A DNA stretch of 54,799 bases from Armatimonadota bacterium (GTDB lineage: Bacteria; Armatimonadota; Zipacnadia; Zipacnadales; UBA11051): contig JABLXH010000023.1 in assembly GCA_013178155.1 (NCBI GenBank), forward strand, positions 1 to 54,799, written 5' to 3'. This document shows positions 26,008 to 33,862 of this stretch, piece by piece (within the stretch, counting starts at the first letter, position 1; every line of letters starts with the position of its first letter). Made by a program: the position numbers and the translations under genes. The notes under the pieces are model-generated. The model saw nothing but the letters and a program-made list of their open reading frames with translations. It was not told the origin of the DNA and ran no database searches.

Positions 26008-26577
26008 CTAGTCGTGCGGTTCCACCGCGACCTTCACCTTTGCCGGGCGGATGACCCGACCGTTGAGGGTGTAGCCCGGCAGCACCTCCTCGACGATGGT
26101 CCCCTCGCTGACCGAGCCGTCTACGACTCGCTCTACCGCCTCATGGAAGGCAGGGTCAAACATAGCTCCCCGGGCGGGGATGGGCGCCACACCAAAACGG
26201 GTCAGTACATCGTAGAGCTGGTCACGGACCATGCAGATGCCTCGGTGCAGGCTCTGGGCCGCCTCGCCCTCCACCGTACAGCCCGTCGCGCGATCGAAGT
26301 TATCCAGCACCGGAAGTAGCTCCGCAATGAGCTGCTCGTTGGCGTACTGGAGCTGCTGGGCGCGCTCCTCAGCCGAGCGGCGCCGGAAGTTCTGCAGGTC
26401 GGCCACGGCCCGCAAGTAGTCCTCGTGTTTGGCGACGAGTTGCTGCTCCAGTTCCAGCAGACGCCGCTCAGTGGCGTTGTCGACCTCCTCTTCGATTGCC
26501 TCGGGCTGTTCGGAACTATCAGTGGTCTCTGTATCGGCGGTGTCCGCCGTCTCTAGGTCATCCTTTGGCTTATCCAT
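26008..26577 (-). CDS. grpE: GrpE nucleotide exchange factor
   Basis: Cochaperone that releases ADP from DnaK. 189 residues from ATG 26577, which has GGAG eight bases upstream; a GTG at 26604 overlapping the chaperonin stop (GTGA) is the alternative and would add nine residues. An acidic disordered start is followed by a long coiled-coil helix (about residues 35-85, with DYLRAVADLQNFRRRS) and the C-terminal beta wing ending GYTLNGRVIRPAKVKV. DnaK and DnaJ are not encoded next to it: the operon is hrcA, chaperonin, grpE and stops here. Confidence 0.94.
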   Translation of the reverse strand: MDKPKDDLETADTADTETTDSSEQPEAIEEEVDNATERRLLELEQQLVAKHEDYLRAVADLQNFRRRSAEERAQQLQYANEQLIAELLPVLDNFDRATGCTVEGEAAQSLHRGICMVRDQLYDVLTRFGVAPIPARGAMFDPAFHEAVERVVDGSVSEGTIVEEVLPGYTLNGRVIRPAKVKVAVEPHD

Positions 26578-26600
26578 GGTGTCGTCTCCAGGCTTGCTGA

Positions 26601-28184
26601 TCACAGGTCATGCCCCGCTTCTGTCTCGGGCTGCACCTGCTCGTCTTTCTTGCGGATAATCGTGTTAATGCGCAGAATCGCGCAAGCAATCTCACCGGCC
26701 GCGTGGAGTGCATGAAGCTTCACCGGAGCGGCATCAACCACCCCCAGCGCGAACATATCAGCGACCTGGCCGGTGTCGCAGTCCACGGCCCAACTGCCTC
26801 CGACGCCGCTGCGGGCGATGACCTCTTCGACCTTCTCCAGCGGGTTCAGCCCGGCATTGGCGACGATCTGGGCCAGGGGGCGCTTCAGCGCTTCCAGGAC
26901 GCAGTCCACTCCATAGGCTGTCATCCCCGCAGCCGCGGCCCGTTGGGCGGCAAGGGAATGAAAGGCGGCGATCTCGGCCGCCCCGCCACCGGGAAGCAGG
27001 CCGCCTTGCAGAGCTGCCTGGACGGCGCTGGCCGCGTCCTCCGCGATCCGTCGGCGTTCATCGCGGACGGCTCGGGTCGCGGCCCCGACGATCATCGTGG
27101 CCGTCGTCTCGCCCTTGCCGCCAGTGACTCTCAGCAGCCCCAGACGTTCATCCTCCTCCACACGTTCAGCACCGCCAAGGCTTCGTTCCAGCTCTGCCGG
27201 AGGGCGGCGCAAGGCCGTGCGTTTGAGCAGCCGGGCACCCGTGTGGCGTGCCACTTCCGCGAGGTCTCGTCGCGAGACCCGCCGGACGGCGAGAATGTCG
27301 TGGTCCAGCAGCAACTCCTCCGCATGCTCGGAGATGGCCCGGGCGGCCATGATACAGTTGACCCCCAGGTAGTTGAGCTTCTTCAGACACTCCTGAAACT
27401 CGCTTTGGAGTTGCAGGTACCGCTGAAAGCCGGCCTCGGTCCCCAATGCCTCCTGATCAACGCTCTCCGGCTCCAAAGCATCATCCAGCAGCAGGATGCG
27501 GGCTGGAGCGACGACCAGGGGCATCTGCTGGTTGAGGCGCTGTTTCTCCAGGATGACGCCGGCCACCACCTCGTTCTCTGCCCCCTCCCGGGCCACGATG
27601 CGCTTTCCCAGGCGGAAGGCCGGATCGTCCGTGAGCTTGGCCAGCGGGATGCGTTTGGCGGCCTCCAACGCCAGGTAGGCCAGGTCCTCCTGGTGGCGCC
27701 CCGCCACCAACGCGGCCCTTGCCAGCAAGGGGTCGTCCAGGGCGACACCACGAGCGGCCGTTTCCAGGGCCTCGAGCGCCCGCTCAACACCGAACTCGAT
27801 ACCCTCAATGACCTTTGTCACCGGAACACCGCGCTGGACCTGTTTCACGCCTTCTGCTACCAGGGCCGCCGCCAGGATGGTCGCCGTGGTGGTTCCGTCG
27901 CCTACCTGCTCCGCCTGCGCCCGGGCCGTGTTGATAAGCAGTTGCGCCGCCGGGTGGTTGACGTCTATCTTCTCCAGGATGGTGGAACCATCGTTGGTGA
28001 TCGTGACGTCGCCAAACCGGTCCACCAGCATGGAGTTGAGGCCCTTGGGGCCCAGTGTGCCCTCGACGGCCGAGGCGATGGCGGTGATGGCAGCGGCATT
28101 GGCGTTCAGGGCCGCTAAGCGCTCGTCCACGTCGGTGGCGCTAACGCGCTTGACCTGGCTGTCTCCGGGTCCCGGTGATGGCAC
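26601..28184 (-). CDS. group III (archaeal-type, thermosome-like) chaperonin in a bacterial hrcA operon
   Basis: 527 residues from GTG 28184, which has AAGGAG seven bases upstream; TTG 28211 would lengthen it. It is a Cpn60 ATPase of the thermosome/CCT side of the family, not GroEL: GTLGPKG (residues 42-48), NDGSTIL (64-70) and GDGTTTAT (95-102) are the nucleotide-binding motifs, and the apical domain follows the group II pattern. Group II and III chaperonins use a built-in lid instead of GroES, and no groES is nearby. Archaeal-like chaperonins in the dnaK operon are known from some Firmicutes such as Carboxydothermus; the neighbourhood here is similar. Transcribed between hrcA (116-base gap) and grpE (overlap or 23-base gap). 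Confidence 0.9.
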   Translation of the reverse strand: MPSPGPGDSQVKRVSATDVDERLAALNANAAAITAIASAVEGTLGPKGLNSMLVDRFGDVTITNDGSTILEKIDVNHPAAQLLINTARAQAEQVGDGTTTATILAAALVAEGVKQVQRGVPVTKVIEGIEFGVERALEALETAARGVALDDPLLARAALVAGRHQEDLAYLALEAAKRIPLAKLTDDPAFRLGKRIVAREGAENEVVAGVILEKQRLNQQMPLVVAPARILLLDDALEPESVDQEALGTEAGFQRYLQLQSEFQECLKKLNYLGVNCIMAARAISEHAEELLLDHDILAVRRVSRRDLAEVARHTGARLLKRTALRRPPAELERSLGGAERVEEDERLGLLRVTGGKGETTATMIVGAATRAVRDERRRIAEDAASAVQAALQGGLLPGGGAAEIAAFHSLAAQRAAAAGMTAYGVDCVLEALKRPLAQIVANAGLNPLEKVEEVIARSGVGGSWAVDCDTGQVADMFALGVVDAAPVKLHALHAAGEIACAILRINTIIRKKDEQVQPETEAGHDL

Positions 28185-28300
28185 TGTTGGTCTCCTTCTG
28201 GGCGAGGGCAAGGCAGACGGGGGATACTGGCGGTGGCCTGCACCTCACCGGGGCCGTTCCACCAGCGTTGTCGTTCCCCAATGTGCGGTCTGCAGGCGCT

Positions 28301-29353
28301 CTAATGATCTGAGGTCTGGGTCTGCGCGAAGGTCTCGGTTAGCTGTCGGGCGGTGTACTCCACAATATCCATGATCTGGGCGTAGTCCATCCGGGTCGGC
28401 CCCAACACACCAACAGCACCGCGCCCACCGTGCACCGAGTAGGCGCTGGCGACCAGACTGCATCCACGCATACCCGGATGCCGGTGCTCTGCGCCGATGG
28501 TCACCACCACGTCGGTGGTCTCGGTGGCGTCGTGCATCACCTGGCGTAGCGCCGCGTCCTCGTCCAGCGTCTGCATCAATTGCTTCAGGCGGCTCCGCTC
28601 CTCGAACTCGGGCTGGTCAAGGATGTAGCTGGTGCCATCAACATACACGGCGCTTTCCTCGTCCGCGGCGGCTGCCGCGCGGATCCCCGCCAACAGGTCT
28701 TCTGGCGCCTGAAGCTCCCCCAACTGCCTCTGGACGCTGCTGGCGCTGACGGCGGCCAGGGCCGACAACTCCCGGCCCACGTGCAGGCGCTGGAGGGTCG
28801 CCGACAGGGCCCTCACCGCCTCCGCTGTCAACGGGACGTCACTGCGCAGCAGGTGGCTGTGTTCCTGGTTGTCCGACGTCTTGTAGGAGAGCATCACGGT
28901 GCTGGCACTCACCGGCTGCAGGTTCAGCGCTATCACCTGGACGTTGGTGGCTGGGGGCTCGGTAACCACCGCCGGATGAGCGGTAGCGCGGGCCAGAAGA
29001 CGCGATGTGGCCCGCAGCAGCTCGTGGGGCTGGGAGCCGAGACGACGGTATTCAGCCTGCAACCAGGGCAAGGCGCGCGTTGCGGGACGCCTCTGACTGG
29101 CGAGGCAGTTGACGTACAGTCGGTAAGCCACGTCACAGGGGATACGCCCGGCCGAGGTATGGGGCTGCTGCAGGTACCCGGCTTGTTCCAGTTCCGCCAT
29201 CTCGTTGCGAATGGTGGCCGTACTGGCCATTACGCCATACCGCTCCTGCACGACGCGTGACCCCACGGGTTCGCGGGTCCGTACATGCTCCTCCACCACC
29301 GCCAGGAGCACCAGCAGTTGTCTCTCAGTCAGGGGCGCACCAAACAAGGCCAC
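28301..29353 (-). CDS. hrcA: HrcA heat-inducible transcription repressor
   Basis: 350-residue repressor of class I heat-shock genes. The N-terminal winged helix reads EPVGSRVVQERYGVMASTATIRNEMAELEQAGYL, with TSAGRIP at its end, which is the family signature. The GAF-like dimerisation domain and inserted segment follow, ending GVLGPTRMDYAQIMDIVEYT. Start is GTG 29353 with GGAGG upstream. HrcA normally binds the CIRCE element and needs GroEL for activity; I find no CIRCE-like sequence upstream, and the neighbouring chaperonin is of group III, so its operator and partner may differ. First gene of the hrcA-chaperonin-grpE operon. Confidence 0.94.
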   Translation of the reverse strand: MALFGAPLTERQLLVLLAVVEEHVRTREPVGSRVVQERYGVMASTATIRNEMAELEQAGYLQQPHTSAGRIPCDVAYRLYVNCLASQRRPATRALPWLQAEYRRLGSQPHELLRATSRLLARATAHPAVVTEPPATNVQVIALNLQPVSASTVMLSYKTSDNQEHSHLLRSDVPLTAEAVRALSATLQRLHVGRELSALAAVSASSVQRQLGELQAPEDLLAGIRAAAAADEESAVYVDGTSYILDQPEFEERSRLKQLMQTLDEDAALRQVMHDATETTDVVVTIGAEHRHPGMRGCSLVASAYSVHGGRGAVGVLGPTRMDYAQIMDIVEYTARQLTETFAQTQTSDH

Positions 29354-29403
29354 GGTTCTCTACCTCCAGGAGCCGTGATGGTCGGTGACCCTCTCCTGTC
29401 CAG

Positions 29404-29432
29404 AGGATAGCATCGGGGTTGGAAGGAGTCAA
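29404..29432 (-). promoter_or_regulatory. sigma-70 promoter of hrcA
   Basis: On the minus strand, TTGACT (29432-29427), a 17-base spacer and TATCCT (29409-29404). It drives hrcA-chaperonin-grpE and lies back to back with the purA promoter; the two -35 hexamers are 11 bases apart. Confidence 0.65.
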
Positions 29433-29448
29433 GCCGACAGCGCTTGAC
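29428..29448. promoter_or_regulatory. 7-7-7 inverted repeat across both -35 boxes
   Basis: GTCAAGC, seven bases, GCTTGAC. The arms contain the -35 hexamers of the divergent hrcA and purA promoters, which explains most of the symmetry, but the match extends to the flanking GC. It could be an operator serving both directions. Confidence 0.35.
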
Positions 29449-29472
29449 AGTCCCCGCCTGCTGTGCTATAAG
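29444..29472 (+). promoter_or_regulatory. sigma-70 promoter of purA
   Basis: TTGACA (29444-29449, perfect), a 17-base spacer and TATAAG (29467-29472). Transcription should start near 29479, at the foot of the leader hairpins. Confidence 0.75.
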
Positions 29473-29478
29473 CATCAC

Positions 29479-29566
29479 ACGGGAAGCACGAAGCCCGTAA
29501 CACGAATATCGGGGCTCAAGAGGCAATCCCCCTTGAGCCCTTTTTCGTGTCCAGAGGGAGGCACGA
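29479..29566 (+). promoter_or_regulatory. purA leader with terminator and alternative pairings
   Basis: An 88-base leader. Hairpin 1 pairs ACGGG (29479-29483) with CCCGT (29494-29498). A full intrinsic terminator follows: stem GGGCTCAAG (29512-29520) with CTTGAGCCC (29532-29540) and T5 (29541-29545). AGCCC in hairpin 1 could also pair with GGGCT of the terminator. CACGAA occurs at 29487, 29501 and 29562 (the last overlapping the purA start codon), and one complement TTCGTG lies at 29544-29549. The layout suits transcription attenuation; the ligand or trigger is unknown and no known riboswitch class is recognised. Confidence 0.6.
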
Positions 29567-30844
29567 ATGCCCTGCAAAGTGGTCGTGGGCGCACAATGGG
29601 GCGACGAGGGCAAGGGGAAGATTACCGACCTGCTCGCCGAGACGGCCAATGTGGTCGTTCGTTACCAGGGCGGTAGCAACGCTGGACATACCGTCGTCGC
29701 GGGTGGAGAGACCTTCAAGCTGCACCTGATACCCTCAGGCATCCTGCACGAGGACGTCCTCAGTGTCATGGCGGATGGTACGGTCATAGACCCCCACTGC
29801 CTGGCCGAAGAGTACCAGGGCCTTCAGGCGCGGGGAGTGTCTTGCCGCAACCTGCGCATCAGTGGAAACGCGCACGTTATCATGCCCTACCACAGCCGTC
29901 TCGATGCGCTGCAGGAAGAGGCCAGGGGCAGAGTCAGCATCGGTACCACTCGGCGTGGCATCGGTCCCGTCTACACCGACAAGACCGCCCGCATGCCTCA
30001 GCCGGTGCGAATGTGGGATCTACTGGACGAAAGCGTTCTCCGCCAGCGTGTCGCCGGGCAACTGGCCGAGAAGAACAAGGTCTTCGGGGTGCTCTACGGC
30101 GTCCCTCCCATGGATCCAGACGAAGTTGTGGCCGAGGTCATGCAGCATGTGCCGGTGTTTGCACACTGCATCACAGACACCCGCACGCTGGTCGCTGCAC
30201 AGCACCGCGCTGGCGCCACGATCGTGCTGGAAGGGGCTCAGGGCACGTTCCTGGACCTGGACTATGGGACGTATCCTTACGTCACCAGCTCCCACCCCGT
30301 GGCCGGTGGGGCTTGCCTGGGTACCGGCATTGGGCCGACGGCCATAGACTCGGTCACCATCGTCTGCAAGTCCTACTCCACCCGAGTCGGGGCAGGTGCT
30401 TTCCCCACGGAGCAGGCCAACCCGGATGGCGATCTGATCCGGGAACGCGGCAGGGAGTACGGCACCACGACCGGCCGACCGCGTCGCTGTGGCTGGCTGG
30501 ATGGCGTGGCCCTGCGCACCTCGGCCCAGATCAACAGCGCCACTGGCCTGGCCATCACCATGCTGGACGTGCTCAACCCGTTCCCCAGCATCAGGATCTG
30601 CACAGCCTACGAGATTGACGGGGAACGCTATGAGATGATGCCCGGGAACCTGGAGCTGCTGGCACGGGCGACGCCCATCTATGAAGAACTACCGGGTTGG
30701 GGCCAGGAAGTCAGCGACTGCCGCAAGCTGGCCGACCTTCCGGAGAATGCGCGACGCTATGTGGAGCGCATGGCCGAGATCGCCGAGACACCGGTGGAAA
30801 TGGTTTCCGTGGGCCCAGGGCGCGAACAGACGCTTCTGGACTGA
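29567..30844 (+). CDS. purA: adenylosuccinate synthase
   Basis: Joins IMP and aspartate with GTP in AMP synthesis; cytoplasmic, 425 residues. Signature GAQWGDEGKGKITDLLAE at the N-terminus holds the catalytic Asp and phosphate loop, GGSNAGHTVV the catalytic His, TTRRGIGPVYTDK the switch region, and GRPRRCGWLD the aspartate and base-binding loop near the C-terminal third. ATG 29567 has GAGGGAGG upstream. Expression is probably set by the terminator-bearing leader in front of it. Divergent from hrcA. Confidence 0.97.
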   Translation: MPCKVVVGAQWGDEGKGKITDLLAETANVVVRYQGGSNAGHTVVAGGETFKLHLIPSGILHEDVLSVMADGTVIDPHCLAEEYQGLQARGVSCRNLRISGNAHVIMPYHSRLDALQEEARGRVSIGTTRRGIGPVYTDKTARMPQPVRMWDLLDESVLRQRVAGQLAEKNKVFGVLYGVPPMDPDEVVAEVMQHVPVFAHCITDTRTLVAAQHRAGATIVLEGAQGTFLDLDYGTYPYVTSSHPVAGGACLGTGIGPTAIDSVTIVCKSYSTRVGAGAFPTEQANPDGDLIRERGREYGTTTGRPRRCGWLDGVALRTSAQINSATGLAITMLDVLNPFPSIRICTAYEIDGERYEMMPGNLELLARATPIYEELPGWGQEVSDCRKLADLPENARRYVERMAEIAETPVEMVSVGPGREQTLLD

Positions 30845-30853
30845 TAGCGCCCG

Positions 30854-30882
30854 TTTACTTTCTCGCCGTGCCGTGGTATACT
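30854..30882 (+). promoter_or_regulatory. sigma-70 promoter of rpsO
   Basis: TTTACT (30854-30859), a 17-base spacer and TATACT (30877-30882), just after the purA stop. Transcription near 30889 would give a leader of about 160 bases. Confidence 0.6.
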
Positions 30883-30888
30883 TCCAAA

Positions 30889-31049
30889 GTTGTCATGGGC
30901 CTCCGACTGGGTCCGGCGCCGTTCCCGACGCCCTTCTCGGCGGCAGGCAAGGACCGTTACCTGTTGTCCACTGACACCGCCATGGCGACGCGGAAGCCGG
31001 GTGGCATCCGCCGGGGTGAAATCCCCCGTACTGGGAAGGATCGTGTCTG
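30889..31049 (+). promoter_or_regulatory. rpsO leader, possible S15 autoregulatory RNA
   Basis: A long untranslated leader before rpsO, with GC-rich segments able to fold (for example GGGG paired with CCCC near 31014-31027). S15 leaders in several bacteria bind S15 and repress translation, so a similar role is likely, but I cannot identify a known S15-leader class. Confidence 0.35.
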
Positions 31050-31316
31050 ATGCTTGACAAGGAAGACAAGAAGGCAATCGTTGAGCGTTTCAAGTCACAT
31101 GACGGTGATACGGGGTCCGCACCGGTTCAGATCGCTCTGCTGACAGGTCGGATCGAGTATCTCACTCAGCACCTGCAGGTGCACAAGAAGGATCACCACT
31201 CCCGCCGCGGCCTGCTGAAGCTGGTAGGCCAACGTCGCCGCTTGCTCAACTACCTGCGTAACAAGGACGTTGAGCGCTACCGGGCGCTGCTGGCCGAACT
31301 GAAGCTGCGACGGTAG
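31050..31316 (+). CDS. rpsO: 30S ribosomal protein S15
   Basis: 88 residues, the exact usual length. Binds the central domain of 16S rRNA. Family residues are plain: [42 protein letters not shown] and the end [19 protein letters not shown]. Followed by pnp as in many bacteria, with a terminator and several hairpins between. It has its own promoter and a long leader that may carry autoregulation. Confidence 0.98.
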   Translation: MLDKEDKKAIVERFKSHDGDTGSAPVQIALLTGRIEYLTQHLQVHKKDHHSRRGLLKLVGQRRRLLNYLRNKDVERYRALLAELKLRR

Positions 31317-31345
31317 GATAGGCATGGGACTGATGCGAAATACAG

Positions 31346-31379
31346 GCTGCGCTCCCGAGGGCGGGGGCGCAGCTTCTGT
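31346..31379 (+). terminator. terminator-like hairpin after rpsO
   Basis: A 12-bp stem with one G-T pair (GCTGCGCTCCCG with CGGGGGCGCAGC), loop AGGG, then TTCTGT. Probably terminates part of the rpsO transcripts. Confidence 0.65.
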
Positions 31380-31381
31380 AA

Positions 31382-31444
31382 CGGGCTCCGCCCTTTCGGG
31401 CGGCCCCGGCGTCGGGCAGCCAGCGTTGCTGGAGACACCCGACG
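31382..31444 (+). other. two further hairpins in the rpsO-pnp spacer
   Basis: Hairpin 31382-31408 pairs CCGCCC with GGGCGG around TTTC and GGG with CCC outside a bulge. Hairpin 31410-31444 pairs CGTCGGG with CCCGACG around an inner CCAGC/GCTGG stem. Neither has a T run. They may be RNase processing or mRNA-stability structures. Confidence 0.5.
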
Positions 31445-31495
31445 ACATTTGACGAGTTGGCTGTGACGGTGGAGGTCTGGAGAGTCGGGGAACCA

Positions 31496-31533
31496 GGGAA
31501 AGCGGAGGAGGGGCTGTCGGCCTCTGCTTTCCC
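31496..31533 (+). promoter_or_regulatory. long hairpin in the pnp leader
   Basis: A 13-bp stem with one G-T pair (GGGAAAGCGGAGG with CCTCTGCTTTCCC) about 55 bases before pnp, followed by a pyrimidine-rich stretch. In E. coli a long pnp leader stem is cut by RNase III and mediates PNPase autoregulation; the same role is inferred here. Confidence 0.5.
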
Positions 31534-31589
31534 TGTTTCCTCACCTCTTCACTCCTCCCGCCGTTGCGCCACCCTGGGAGGAACTCTCC

Positions 31590-33797
31590 TTGTTGAACCA
31601 GGTTACCATTGACTTCGCCGGCAGACCCCTGCGGTTTGAGACCGGCAAGCTCGCGCAGTTGTCCGACGCCGCGGTGGTTGTGTCGTACGGTGACACCGTG
31701 GTGCTCGCCACCTGCAACGTTACCGACCGGCCGATTGATGTGGACTTTCTGCCCCTGCGGGTTGACTTCGAAGAGAAGATGTATGCTGTAGGCCGCATAC
31801 CCGGCGGCTTCTTCAAGCGTGAGGGACGGCCCTCGGAGGAAGCCACTCTGGTATCGCGACTGGTTGACCGACAGATCCGTCCCCTGCTTCCCTCTGGTCT
31901 GCGGAATGACGTCCAGGTCATCGTGACCCCCCTCTCTGCAGAGACCGACAACCTCGTGGACATCGTTGCCATGATCGCTGGCGCTGCGGCCGTGCACGTG
32001 TCCAGCGTACCTTTCGCCGGGCCCGTGGGGGCGGCGCGTGTGGGCCGCGTAGACGGCGAGTTCGTCTTGAACCCCAGCTTTGACCAGTTGGCCGTGGCCG
32101 ACCTCGACGTGGTGGTAGCTGCGGGACCACAGGGCATCGTGCAGATCGAGATGGAGGGCTCCGAGGTCCCCGAGGGAGTGGTTGTCGAGGCCCTCGAGAT
32201 GGGTGCAGAGGCCTGCCAGGCCGTCATCAAGGCCGTAACAGAGCTGCGTGAGAAGGCTGGCAAGCCCAAGCGTGACTTCCCGTTGTGGGAACCCCGGCAA
32301 GCCGTCTTGGACTATGTACAGGAACACTATACCGAGCGCATCCACGAGACGGTACTGAGCGCCGATAAGCTGGGACGGGACCGCGCTCTGGACCAACTCC
32401 GCCGCGATGTTGTGGCTGAGCTGGAGGCCCAGGAAGTCGAGCACCCCAGCCCGGATGTCTATGAGGCCTTTGAGATGATCATCAAGGCCTACCTGAAGAA
32501 GCTGGCGCTGGAGGAAGGTCGGCGGGCTGACGGCCGAGCTCTGGATGAGATCCGGGAGGTCAGCGCGGAGGTAGGCCTGCTGCCGCGCACGCACGGATCT
32601 GGCCTTTTCACTCGTGGGGCCACGCAGGTGCTCACGATTACCACTCTGGGCGCCGTCAGCGACCAGCGTCTGGTGCGGACACTGGACGAAGAAGAGTACA
32701 CCCGTTTCATGCATCACTACAACTTCCCGCCCTTTTCCACCGGTGAGGTACGGGCCCTGAGGGGAACCGGTCGCCGTGAAATCGGGCACGGAGCTCTGGC
32801 CAAGAAGGCCATCGAGCGGGTACTGCCTCCCGAAGATGAGTTCCCCTACACGATCCGTCTGGTCTCCGAGGTCCTGCAGGCCAACGCCTCCACCTCGATG
32901 GCCGCGGTCTGTGGCTGTACGCTGGCGCTGATGGACGCCGGCGTCCCTATCAAGGCCGCCGTGGCCGGGATCTCCGTGGGCCTCATCTACGAGAGCGAAG
33001 ACAACTACCGCCTGCTGGCCGACATGCAGGCCATCGAGGACTTCCTCGGCGGCATGGACTTCAAAGTCGCGGGCACGCGACAAGGCGTCAACTGCATCCA
33101 GATGGACACCAAGACCCCCGGGATCAGCTCCAAGCTGCTCGCGGAGGCGCTGGAGTGCGCCCGTGTGTCCCGGCTCAAAGTCCTGGACGTCATGGCCCAG
33201 GCGATCGGCACGCCCCGTGCGGAGCTCTCCAAGTATGCTCCACGCATGGTCTCCCTGACGGTGGACCGAGACCAGATTGGCATGATCATTGGCCCGGGCG
33301 GCAAGAACATCCGCAAGCTCCAGGAGCAGAACGAGGTGCAGATAGACATCGAGGACGACGGCACTGTCCTCATCTTTGGAACCAACCCTGAGGGGGTTGA
33401 GGCGGCGAGCCGCGCGATCAGCGATATGACGCGCACGATTCAGCCCGGCGAGGTGTTCGAGGGTACGGTCACCAGCACCGTGGACTTCGGCGCCTTCGTG
33501 GAGCTGCTGCCGGGTCGCGAAGGTCTCGTGCATATCTCGCATCTGGCCTGGGAGCATGTGGGAAAGACCACCGACGTCTGCAAAGTCGGCGACACGATGC
33601 GCGTGAAAGTGATCGAGGTGGACCCGGAAGGCAAGATACGACTGAGCCGCAAGGAGCTGCTGCCGCGCCCTGAAGGTCATGCGGAGCGAGGCGGTGGCGA
33701 CCGTTCCGGTGGCGACCGACGCGGTGGTGGGCCAAGGTCAGGTGGCGGCGATGAAGACAGAGAAGGGCGAAAGCCGTACTTCCGCAAGAAGCGCTAG
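31590..33797 (+). CDS. pnp: polyribonucleotide nucleotidyltransferase (PNPase)
   Basis: Phosphorolytic 3'-5' exoribonuclease of RNA decay, 735 residues, forming a trimer. Two RNase PH domains (about residues 10-140 and 310-545, the second with FMHHYNFPPFSTGE and GTGRREIGHGALA), an alpha-helical linker, a KH domain with IIGPGGKNI near residue 567, an S1 domain (FEGTVTSTVDFGAFVELLPG) and a glycine/arginine/aspartate-rich tail. Starts at TTG 31590 or the adjacent TTG 31593, with GGGAGG upstream. Preceded by leader hairpins that may mediate autoregulation. Confidence 0.97.
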   Translation: MLNQVTIDFAGRPLRFETGKLAQLSDAAVVVSYGDTVVLATCNVTDRPIDVDFLPLRVDFEEKMYAVGRIPGGFFKREGRPSEEATLVSRLVDRQIRPLLPSGLRNDVQVIVTPLSAETDNLVDIVAMIAGAAAVHVSSVPFAGPVGAARVGRVDGEFVLNPSFDQLAVADLDVVVAAGPQGIVQIEMEGSEVPEGVVVEALEMGAEACQAVIKAVTELREKAGKPKRDFPLWEPRQAVLDYVQEHYTERIHETVLSADKLGRDRALDQLRRDVVAELEAQEVEHPSPDVYEAFEMIIKAYLKKLALEEGRRADGRALDEIREVSAEVGLLPRTHGSGLFTRGATQVLTITTLGAVSDQRLVRTLDEEEYTRFMHHYNFPPFSTGEVRALRGTGRREIGHGALAKKAIERVLPPEDEFPYTIRLVSEVLQANASTSMAAVCGCTLALMDAGVPIKAAVAGISVGLIYESEDNYRLLADMQAIEDFLGGMDFKVAGTRQGVNCIQMDTKTPGISSKLLAEALECARVSRLKVLDVMAQAIGTPRAELSKYAPRMVSLTVDRDQIGMIIGPGGKNIRKLQEQNEVQIDIEDDGTVLIFGTNPEGVEAASRAISDMTRTIQPGEVFEGTVTSTVDFGAFVELLPGREGLVHISHLAWEHVGKTTDVCKVGDTMRVKVIEVDPEGKIRLSRKELLPRPEGHAERGGGDRSGGDRRGGGPRSGGGDEDREGRKPYFRKKR

Positions 33798-33822
33798 CCG
33801 TCCCAACGAACAGCACACACGA

Positions 33823-33849
33823 GCGCCCGGGAGAGATCATCCCGGGCGC
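33823..33849. terminator. hairpin between convergent pnp and hydrolase genes
   Basis: Perfect 10-bp stem (GCGCCCGGGA with TCCCGGGCGC) around GAGATCA, without a T run on either side. It lies between two convergent genes and may act for both. Confidence 0.55.
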
Positions 33850-33862
33850 ACTCGTACCCGGT

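Noticed and set aside
26610-28118. 502-codon open frame on the plus strand
   Set aside because: Antisense to the chaperonin gene, with low-complexity composition and no ribosome-binding site.
29354-29566. CIRCE element
   Set aside because: No sequence close to TTAGCACTC-N9-GAGTGCTAA on either strand here or in the hrcA-chaperonin spacer.
31095-33680. 861-codon open frame on the minus strand
   Set aside because: It runs antisense to rpsO and pnp, has no family-like motifs, and is the expected by-product of GC-rich third positions.
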